Shown here piece by piece: positions 55,725 through 64,000 of a stretch of 64,000 nucleotides of DNA. This DNA is from Coffea arabica (Eukaryota; Streptophyta; Magnoliopsida; Gentianales; Rubiaceae). Each line of letters begins with the position of its first letter. Position 1 is the stretch's first letter. The DNA lies in contig NC_092326.1 in the NCBI RefSeq assembly GCF_036785885.1, forward strand, positions 1,302,001 through 1,366,000, in the 5' to 3' direction. The notes under the pieces are model-generated. The model had not been told where the DNA came from. It saw nothing but the letters and a program-made list of their open reading frames with translations, and searched no databases. A program made the position numbers and the translations under genes.

Positions 55725-56466
55725 AAAATTAGGAAAAATAGAAGTTTATTTTGAACCACCCATTGGGGCACCCTGGTTGGGTAGTGGGGTGGGGGCAGGG
55801 GGGATAGCTTAGGGCAAGGGGAAGCTTTTAAAGCACAGGAGGGGAGACGGGAGAAGGTTCTCTAATTCCAAATCCATCTCGTTGTCATTCCTAGTCACTA
55901 ACTCTTTAAAATCTTGAAATTTTAGTTTTCCCTCACATAAGATTTGAAGTAAATGTTAACTTCTACCTCCAAAAAATTTTTATAAAATATTATTATAAAA
56001 TTAAATGTTATTTGTTTATACTGTTTTTCGATCAAAGTAATTGTTATGCTTCCTTCTACATAGGTAACATAGCAAGGCCAGTATAATTTTAATAAAAAAT
56101 TTAAGGATAATCTAAAATTTGGATAACATCATTAAGTGTAGGTGATGAACCATTTTCGAAGACAATAGCTGATAGACCCTTAATCATAAGTCAAGTTTAA
56201 AATTTTGAAGCAATAAAACTTTTTTTTTTAATGTGACCAAGGAGGAGGTAATTATCAATGGGTGTACCAAATCAACGTAATTTGCAGGCCCAAGAGATTT
56301 GAGAAGGTTTAATTTGTACTACATGGTTCCATGGGTTACCTTTGAAACATTGCATTTAGGAGGAATATGGATGAAATTAATTATAATAGCAGCTCTTTAG
56401 GTGAGCCATCATTGTCAAGCCTAGAACTAGTTCCGTATAGAACTTCTTATATTATCCACACCTAGT
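55725..56466. repeat. Spacer C, right part
   Basis: After the AAAAT target duplication the spacer resumes (AGGAAAAATAGAAGTTTATT) and matches 1840-2590 plus 3285-3450 of spacer A and 13740-14730 of spacer B. Similarity ends at about 56466 (CACACCTAGTAC), where the other spacers continue towards a gene start. No gene is seen. Confidence 0.82.
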
Positions 56467-56568
56467 ACTAAATCAAAGTGGGACCATTGAATTCATTGTT
56501 AACCAAACAATGAATCGTGCAATTCATGAATTGCCTACTGCCATGAAAACTGGATTATAACATGGATG
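56467..56568. other. Unmatched DNA left of LINE 2
   Basis: About 100 bases of unknown origin that replace the expected gene-proximal spacer end. It ends in the LINE target duplication AACATGGATG and contains CCTACTGCCATGA at 56533, which is repeated as the first bases of the LINE. Confidence 0.5.
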
Positions 56569-57898
56569 CCTACTGCCATGAGGAAGTGGTGGATTATTTT
56601 CAGCAGCTATTCACTTCTGATAATCGTATAGAGTTTCAGGAAATTTTGGAAGGGATCCCACTGTCTATAACTGTTGAGATGAATAGAATGCTAACCAGAC
56701 AAGTCTCAGAACAGGAAATCTGCCATGCAGTCAAATCCATGCATCCTAACAAGTCTCCAGGCCAGACGGTATGTCCCCTATCTTTTTTCAGAAATTTTGG
56801 CATGTGGTTAAAGATGATGTTATTTGTGCAATTCGTGGCTATTTCCATTCTAGTCATATTCTTAAGTCTACCAATGAAACTCTGATTAGTCTCATTCCTA
56901 AAACGAACTGTCCAACTAAGATAACTGAGTATAGGTCTATTAGTTTGTGTAATGTTCTTTATAAGATCATCTCAAAAGTGCTGTCTAATAGGCTCAAATC
57001 TGTTCTTGATCGCTGTATTAGTCCCTCCCAATCCGCTTTCGTCCCTGGCAGGCAGATTTTAGATAACGTGCTTATTGCACATGAAAGCATTCACTTCCTG
57101 AAAAACAAAAGAACTGGAAAAAATGGGTATATGGCTATTAAGTTGGATATGGCTAAGGCTTACGATAGGGTAGAATGGATTTTTTTGGCAAAGGTTATGC
57201 AAAAAATGGGCTTCTGTCCTATATGGATCCAGTGGATTCTTGAGTGTCTCTCTAGTGTCTCTTATTCTATAAACATTAATGGGGAAAAGAGGGGGTTTAT
57301 TAAGCCATCCAGGGGGCTAAGGCAGGGAGATCCCTTATCGCCTTATCTTTTTCTAATTTGTGCTGAAGGTTTTTCGACTTTGCTTAGTAAGGCAACTAGA
57401 AGGGGTACGATAGTTGGTATGAAAGTAGCTAAGGGTGCTCCTAGTTTGTCTCATTTACTCTTTGCAGACGATTCACTTATATTCTGTCGAGCCAAGGTTG
57501 CTGATGCTAGGCAGCCTATGAGAATTCTGGAGGTCTATGGGAAAGCTTCAGGACAGCTCATAAACAAGGAGAAGTCTTTGGTCTTTTTTAGTAGAAATGT
57601 AAATGAGAGGCAGAAGGAAGAAGTACTGCAGTCACTAGAAGGTATGCAACATGTGCAACAGAGCAAATACTTAGGATTGCCATTAGTTGTGGGGAGATCG
57701 AAGAGGCAAGTGTTTGACTTTATCAGACAGAGGACAGTCAACAGGCTGAAGGGATGGAAGGAAAAGTTACTGAGTCAAGCTGGCAAGGAGGTTTTGTTAA
57801 AATCTGTTATTCTAGCTCTCCCCACTTATGTGATGTCATGCTGTAGATTGCCAAAGGATTTATGCAGACACATTTGCTCAGAAATGGCCAGGTTCTAG
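56562..57898 (+). pseudogene. LINE 2 reverse transcriptase
   Basis: A first piece to about 56770 (EEVVDYFQQLFTSDN, AVKSMHPNKSPG) and, in another frame, a 375-codon piece. The latter has SLIPKTNCPTKITEYRSISL, SQSAFVPGRQILDN, IKLDMAKAYDRVEW, GLRQGDPLSPYLF and LLFADDSLIF (FADD box). The catalytic Asp residues are present. The frameshift lies between PGQT and MSPIFFQKFW text. Confidence 0.9.
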
Positions 57899-58555
57899 TG
57901 GGGACAGAGGGAGGAGGACAGGAAGATTCATTGGATCAGGTGGAGTAAAATGACTGAGCCTAAATCAGAGGGGGGACTTGGCTTCAGGGATTTGCTGGAT
58001 TTCAATCTGGCTTTGTTGGGGAAGCAGCTATGGAGGATCCAGATGAGGCCAGATCTTCTAATGAGTAGCATGATGAGGGCTAGGTATTTTCCAGGGAAGT
58101 CTGTGTGGGAGGCAAGGCAAAAGGGCACTGAGTCTTGGTGTTGGAGAAGTCTTCTGAGTGCCAGAGGGATGTTGGAGGAGGGGATGTGCATAAGGGTAGG
58201 AGATGGTGAACATATTAATGTTTGGGAGGACTGATGGCTGCCTAATACTGAGGAGGGGAGGATAAGATCCAAGAGGAACCCAGAGAGTAAAATTCAGTGG
58301 GTTAGTGAGCTGATTAAGGAGGGACAATGGGATAAAGAGCTGCTCTTGCAGGAGTTTGAGGAACCAGACAGAGCAAGCATCACACGGATTCCATTAAGCC
58401 TGGGCAAGCAACCAGATAAGGTGTATTGGGCAAAGTCAAATTCAGGTGGCTATACTGTAAACTCTGGCTACCATCAAGTAAAGGTAATGAAAAGGGAAAA
58501 CAGCTATGCTAGAGGTTTCCAAGAGTCAACTAGCATAAGGAGAACGAAGTCCTAG
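57899..58555 (+). pseudogene. LINE 2 ORF2 region between RT and zf-RVT
   Basis: Pieces at 57950-58234 (EPKSEGGLGFRDLLDFNLAL, ESWCWRSLLSAR, VGDGEHINVWED) and 58346-58555 (GYTVNSGYHQVK) match the conserved post-RT part of plant L1 ORF2. They are separated by a TGA in the W-x-D-x-W signature region. Confidence 0.8.
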
Positions 58556-58582
58556 AACTGGAACTTCCTGTGAGGACTAAAC

Positions 58583-58921
58583 ATGAAGAACAAGCTAAAA
58601 CACTTTGTTTGGAAGTGTTTGCAGGGAATTGTACCAACTAATGCAGTGATTAGGGAGAAAAGTGTGAAAGGGGACCCAATGTGCAAGTGCTGTGGAGAGA
58701 GTGTGGAAACATTGGAGCACATGTTGTTTAGGTGCAATAGTGCTAGAGCAATCTGGAAGGTTGCTCCCTTGAGCTGGGAAGGGTTGGAGGTGTTTGATAA
58801 GAGCTTTTGGAATTGGTGGGAAGAACTTAGAGGGGCCTCGAGTAGGGAAAATGGGAGAGACCACATAACTCTAACAGTGAACCTTCTGTGGCAGATTTGG
58901 AAGGCCAGGAATGACAAGTAA
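58583..58921 (+). pseudogene. LINE 2 zf-RVT domain
   Basis: 112 codons: KLKHFVWKCLQGIVPTNAVI, then CKCCGESVETLEHMLFRC (Cys-x2-Cys...His-x4-Cys zinc pattern), then WQIWKARND. This is the standard zf-RVT region ahead of RNase H. Confidence 0.85.
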
Positions 58922-58936
58922 TTCAACAATAATTGT

Positions 58937-59542
58937 ATGGATCCAAGGGTGGTAGTAGATAAGGCAGTGCTGGAATGGAATGAGTACCACTTGGCTCAGG
59001 AAGCAGGGATAGTAAAAGAGGGTCACAGCGCAGGACTGAAGGGGGTAAGCAAGAGTTGGGAGAAACCACAAGGTAACTGGATTAAGGTCAATACGGATGC
59101 AGCTTTGAACGGGACGTATGGTAAAGCCGGATGGGGCATCGTGGCAAGAGATAGTCATGGAATGGTGATAAGATCCTGGGCATGTCCATCGGCAAGCAAT
59201 GCTGAGGCGAAAGTTGAAGAAGCGCTGGCAATCAGGGAGGCGATGGTTCGGGGCAGCAGAGAGGGATGGTTGATGGTAGAGTTTGAATCTGATTGTAAAT
59301 TGGTAGTAGACAAGATTAATGCGCAGGAGAAGGAGGTCAGATTAGCCACCATTTTAGCAGATATTTGGAGTCTGCGAACGAATTTTGACAAATGTTGTTT
59401 CTCCTTCACTAGAAGGTCAAACAACTCTGTTAGTCACCAGTTAGCAAAAGTTGCTACAGATTTGATAGATACCGCTGAATGGAAATGTGACTTCCCAGCA
59501 TGGCTGCTAGAGTTAGCTCAGGCAAACTTGATTGTCGATTGA
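58937..59542 (+). pseudogene. LINE 2 RNase H (RVT_3) domain
   Basis: 201 codons. The RNase H core starts near residue 49: WIKVNTDAALNGTYGKAGWG (first catalytic Asp), NAEAKVEEALAIREAM (Glu), EFESDCKLVVDKI (Asp) and RRSNNSVSHQLAKVA, where the usual Asp of the last block reads as His-Gln. The final 30 residues (DFPAWLLELAQANLIVD) are typical plant-LINE tails. It is open but upstream-broken. Confidence 0.85.
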
Positions 59543-59610
59543 TTTCTGACTCTATATTGTTTTTATGATTAATATGATGTTGCCGTTGGATAAAAAAGAA
59601 AACATGGATG

Positions 59611-62098
59611 GTTATATAGTGGAGACAGTACGGATATCTCCAGGAAGAGTAAAGCAACGGTTTGGAAGGATGTGGTGTGCAATGAGCCACCGCAGCAGCA
59701 TTGATGGGAAGGGCCAGCACGTGCTGTTTGGTTGCAGCCCAACAGTATCGGTTTCTTACCAGTTTGATAGTGAGTTAGGTGTTGTTCATGGGACCCGTAA
59801 ATGCTTAGTGGGCGGTCGAAGTGGTAGCGGGTAATGAAAATAATTCAAATGAATCAGCACCGCGTACTGTTTTGCAAACTAAAAGTACAATATTACATAT
59901 ATATTCGATTCATCCTTCAGAATTATATCACATCCCATATTTAATAAAATAAGATGAATTGAAATGGTATTTTGTAAAGACATAAGCACCTTCAATATAT
60001 TTTTTCGATTGCCTAGAAAGGACAAAAGGAATATCTTGTTGTTTTTTCAACAATTTTTTTAACTCTAAATTATTGTACCTCTCAGTACGATTCAAACCCA
60101 GATGAAATTATGACCATTTATCAGAGACATAATAATGAACCAATCTTGTAAGATTCCCAACAAATTCTTGGATTGCTTTGGCAAGAATTCTCATTTTAAT
60201 GTCCTCACTATTGGCTATTTTAGACTAAAGTAAATTATATAAGTACAAACTACTACACATTTCCATACAATTAGTTATTTCATTTTTAACATTCACATTT
60301 TAAATTATCTTAATTACGTGAATACTATTTTGTACGATAGGCATTCAAAAAAGGTACACACAAATGAGATGCATTGACACCTATGATAAATGTTATTAAT
60401 GTTACATTCATTGACCGATTTTAATCTTTTTGGGACTTCATTAAAGCAACATATAGCATCACTAAGTTCTCTCAAAATTGTTCCCATTTAAGAGGTTAAC
60501 AACACAACTCGGCAATTTTCCCATTTTTTTAATCGATAAGCTCATTTTTATGCAACGTTGTAACTGCATCGAGCATATAGTCTTAACTAGGTTTTAAAGC
60601 ATTGCTAATATCTTGTACATTTTGCTCTCTGCCAAATTACCCAAAACAAATGTTTTCCTTTTTTCTACTTAGCAATCGATCATTCATCTACTTTCCATTC
60701 ACTTTCTCTACCATTTAATTTTACTAGGTTCACAGATTTTCTTACCTTTATTATACTTGTATAATATGTTTTCCACGAGCCAAATCCATTATATTTCATG
60801 ATGTTCAACATATGTTCACATATTATATGAACATAATTTGACCTTGATTGATTATTAAACGACCTATAAATGTTGCTTGAATTCGCTTCAATAATTTGTA
60901 TATATGTTCGACTTCAAATTCGATGTCAATTTGTTAAAATATTCTGGAATCGAATTCAACCTTGAGCTCTAACTCCAATTTCAGTTTGAAAACTATTTCA
61001 TTATGCATTTTAAAAATCATTCATGATTTAGAATAAATTTAATTACGCTTCTTTTTTTTACAAATTAAATAATATTCATTTAATGTATAATTACTTTTTT
61101 AATGAAACAAGACATATATATCCTATATTTAAAAAGATGGATATATTGAAGGTATGAACAATAATCTACACACCTAAAAAAACGTAACAATACTTAACTC
61201 TTCTTTGCTTCCATCCTATAACTTTTAATCACATCCTTCTTATGGACCATAAATCTCACTTCTCATATCCGCCAAAAGTGCGCCTAGATGGAATGTTCGA
61301 CTTCATCGTGATTACTAATACATACACATATACGCATGTATGCACGCATACACACACATATACCATATTTATTATTTCAAGAATTGATCATTTATACTCT
61401 ACCAATTTCGATAATTATCTATTTTGATTGTATAACAACTAATTTGTTCTACTTGACTTTTACTTATTTTTTCATCTAACTCTCTTCCAACTAATTTCAT
61501 TTATAATTTGTCTCTTCTAATAACCTCTATCACACCTAATGCATTTGAGTTATTCGTTTTATCCTTGCCTTCTAATTTTATTTATCCTTTTTCAATACAC
61601 TTGCATTATCATACAGAGTACTTTGCGTGTATATTTATTAATTCATTTTTTATATTTGTTAACTTATTAATTTGTTACATAGTAATACGCCAGTAATGCA
61701 CAAATGCATTATGCTATCTTTCCTTTTATTTCTACTTAAAATGACTACCTATGTCAATATAATCGCATACATCATAAATTTAATTACCACCCCAAAGAAT
61801 ACATTTCATCTATTGTATGAATTGTAGTATTTAGTAGATATGATTGCACCACACTATTTTTGTATACATAAATTTTTAAAGACTACTATGGTACATAAAT
61901 ACTTCAAATGCAATTATTTCATCATACAACTATGAATACTTTGACAAAAGATTATTATAGATTTATTTACACCTTGGATCAATTCATAATTAATCATTAA
62001 GCAAAAAAAAAATTTTGCACCCGCAAAATAAAAGTTGTTATTTATGAACATACTAAACCTGCGACAAATTACTTGCATCTATACAATGCTTTTTATTT
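59611..62098. other. AT-rich intergenic DNA
   Basis: No gene is seen. The 220 bases after LINE 2 are GC-richer (59620-59835) and have a short ORF without recognisable domains. ACATACACAT tracts occur near 61320-61360. Confidence 0.5.
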
Positions 62099-62873
62099 GG
62101 GGATGATATAGGAAACCTCTCATGAGGTTTCTGACAATTTCATTGAACTCTCGTGAAATTTGAAAAATTACGCTTACCTCCATTAATTCAATAGTTTTAG
62201 TAACAATATATTAAAATAATATTGATTTTGACAAATTTAAATAAATGCCCATAAATGCCCTTGTATAATGAGTTTAAATTGTTTTCTATACAATTATAAG
62301 ATTATTTAGTACAATTATACGGAATAGGTGCCAAATTTTTTTATGTCCATATCTACTATTTTATAAACAACTATAATAATAATTTTATTATTATGATTGG
62401 AAACTTTTTCATGATATTTTATTATGGATTTAGATTTATAAACTAGAAAAAATATGTTTAAAAATCATTTAGACTTTATTAATTTTTCAAGTAATGGAAT
62501 TATCATAAATTAATAGTGGTTTTGGCCCATTTCTTTTTCATTTTTTGTCGATTAAAAAAATGGAAACAAGATAAATAAAAACATTGAATTACATATAAAA
62601 TTAACTCTTACAAAAATTACTAATTCGACATTTAATTACAATAGAAACTAGAGACAATAGTAACCATTCTACAGTTTAATTGACGAAAAAATAACAACAA
62701 CAAATAAGGAGGAAAAAGAATTAACAAATAATTTGGAAACTCATTGTAAATATACGTATACCAAATAAGAGAATTTCATTACAATATTTAGCAGTTCAAT
62801 TGTCTTTTTTAAATCTCAACAGAGGTATGTGTACTTGTTAAAAATTGTGGCGGATGTTTCTGAAATTACCCCT
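62099..62873. mobile_element. Possible MITE with decayed inverted ends
   Basis: GGGGATGATATAGGAAACCT at the left and (reverse complement of the right end) GGGGTAATTTCAGAAACATC share GGGG-AT-AAAC spacing. AT-rich noncoding DNA lies between. The left end resembles the dispersed repeat text at 38275-38435. No clear target duplication was found. Confidence 0.3.
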
Positions 62874-62966
62874 TTTACTAGCAAGCCTTTTTTAGGAGCC
62901 ATTTGCAATTTAGTGTTCCGTTGGTCTCTGTTCTTAAATTAATCATCTTTCCACGTTTGCAATGAT

Positions 62967-63036
62967 GTGGACGTCCAACTGGAACATCACAGATTTCTCG
63001 CCATCTGCTTTGACGTGGACGTCCAGCTAGAACATG
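62967..63036. repeat. Two-copy 22-bp repeat
   Basis: ATGTGGACGTCCAACTGGAACAT-type text at 62965 recurs near 63013 as ACGTGGACGTCCAGCTAGAACAT. It lies in a locally GC-richer patch (62950-63150) with no credible gene. Confidence 0.6.
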
Positions 63037-63385
63037 TGCCGCCTGCAACAACACCGGCTCAGCAATTCTCCTTTCCGTTTCCATGTAGCCTTGATTTCCG
63101 TGGCTGGACAGGTGCCAATGGATCCTTCATCTGGCTAGCTTTTCTCTTGGTGGAGACATTCGTACTGTCTCCATTATAGAAAAATCCATTATAACATATG
63201 CAAACAATCATGATGCCGTAAACCCGAAAGCCGAAGCACAAAGCAATAAATTGTGAATAAAAAAGTCAACAATTATGGTTTTAACAAATATCTCGTTGGC
63301 CAATTCTTCACAAATATCATACATAATTATTTTTAAAGATAAAAATTATCGAATCCAAATTATTTCCTAATAATCAATCATATGG

Positions 63386-63828
63386 GCTCTGATATCACTT
63401 GTTAGAGTAGTTGTTTATATTTAACTTTTGGTGAAAATTATCACCTATTAAATCCAAAATCTATATGGCGATTATTAAAAAATAAATTAACAGAAAAATT
63501 GCGGAAGCGTATCTTGATTCATGTTGACAAATTAGCACTTGAATCCTTGAAGATTTTAGGGTGACCTTCTAGGTCAACATGTATTTGCTAATCCTCGAGA
63601 GAAGATTATGTGCCTAGAAGTATTTTGATTTTTTTCGAAGACAATAAATGAACTGATTTTATATTTAAAACCTTCAACAACTTTTTCGCTATCAACCACA
63701 AGACTTAGCCATAATTTTATCTCAATCGACATGCATAAGATTAACTTAAAGTAATGACTAGGAATTAATGAAAATAAATATCAAAAATTGTGGATGTACC
63801 CTCACCTATAGGTTCGATTAGGGCTGTA
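63386..63828 (-). mobile_element. Possible LTR remnant with initiator-Met primer-like site
   Basis: GCTCTGATATCACTTGTTAG at 63386-63405 reads on the minus strand as a near match (one change) to a TGGTATCAGAGC primer site. Downstream text with GCGGAAGCG (63501) is of a kind often seen in small plant LTR elements. No partner LTR is in the window. Confidence 0.35.
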
Positions 63829-64000
63829 AACGAGCCGAGTCGAGTTTTGGGCTAATCGAGCCGAGTCTCGACTAAATTTTATCAAGCTCGAGCTCGATGA
63901 GCTGGCAATTTAAAGCTCGAGCTCGACTCGAATCGATTCGAGTCAAGCTTGAGCTCAAAAATAAAAAAAATAATTATTTTATTTTTTAAAAAATAAATAA
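63829..64000. mobile_element. hAT-like MITE, cut by the window edge
   Basis: It begins TAGGGCTGTAAACGAGCC and matches the reverse complement of the right half of the MITE at 23377-23861 (TTTTGGGCTAATCGAGCC, then CTAAATTTTATCAAGCTCGA, then the AT-rich core). It is the same family in the opposite orientation; its other end lies outside the window. Confidence 0.88.

Larger units (their letters stand above)
56569..59600 (+). mobile_element. 5'-truncated L1-type LINE 2
   Basis: A plus-strand LINE with a 10-bp target duplication AACATGGATG (56559-56568 and 59601-59610) and a short A-rich 3' tail (TAAAAAAGAA). Coding order: RT, post-RT region, zf-RVT, RNase H. ORF1 and endonuclease are missing. At least two frameshifts (near 56770 and after 58555) and stops at 57896, 58232 and 58553 break ORF2. 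It is of the same broad type as the LINE at 5562-9056 but clearly a different family. Confidence 0.88.

Noticed and set aside
59565-59834. ORF of 89 codons to the right of LINE 2
   Set aside because: It spans the LINE tail and target duplication, so its start is chance; no domain is visible.
62878-63179. Overlapping ORFs in a GC-richer patch near the right end
   Set aside because: They are short, have no domain, and overlap on both strands; the patch contains a 22-bp repeat, which explains part of the open frame.

Overview
This is an AT-rich stretch of nuclear DNA from a flowering plant, most likely a eudicot. I could not narrow the species. The evidence is plant-type 2-oxoglutarate/Fe(II) dioxygenase (2OGD) exons with GT-AG introns, L1-type LINEs carrying an RNase H domain, a chromodomain Ty3/gypsy element, tRNA-Asp-primed long LTR elements and many hAT-like MITEs. 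There are no bacterial features.

The host genes are a decayed tandem cluster of SRG1-like (DOXC class) 2OGDs, all on the + strand. Gene 1 enters from the left and only its last exon is present (47-304). Gene 2 (14852-24068) is a pseudogene: a MITE sits in exon 1, a second MITE in exon 3, there is a stop and frameshifts, a 5.4 kb LTR element lies in intron 2, and no last exon was found. Gene 3 (35319-40597) has all four exons with good splice sites, but a 7-bp tandem duplication shifts the frame in exon 1 and a TAA interrupts exon 3. The DNA downstream of gene 1 recurs downstream of gene 3 and, in part, upstream of gene 2. The locus therefore looks like a gene-spacer array built by tandem duplication, with one gene apparently lost between two spacers near 3480.

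Transposable elements fill the spacers and introns. From left to right: (i) a hAT-like MITE at 2597-3284; (ii) a minus-strand non-autonomous LTR element with a tRNA-Asp primer site (3604-13480), whose 3' LTR is split by a minus-strand LINE (5562-9056) and whose 5' LTR is cut short; (iii) a related minus-strand element (17315-22680) with a perfect 5-bp target duplication; (iv) an old gypsy gag/protease fragment and LTR-like repeats (25206-28060); (v) two hAT-like MITEs (28454-29002, 29442-30044); (vi) a fold-back MITE in intron 3 of gene 3 (39386-39793); (vii) a complete 13.3 kb Tekay/Del-type chromovirus (42438-55724) with 3.75 kb LTRs, an extra ORF ahead of gag, and three in-frame stops in gag-pol; (viii) a plus-strand LINE (56569-59600). 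The right end holds AT-rich DNA, a possible LTR remnant and a MITE cut by the window edge.

No intact host gene is visible in full. The most interesting signals are the paired CCCCACAC-plus-hairpin motifs with compensatory stem changes shared by the two tRNA-Asp elements, the pre-gag coiled-coil ORF of the chromovirus, the GC-rich palindromes inside the LTR elements, and the evidence for a lost gene in the array. Boundaries and target duplications were read by eye from the sequence; family names rest on motif recognition, not on a database search.
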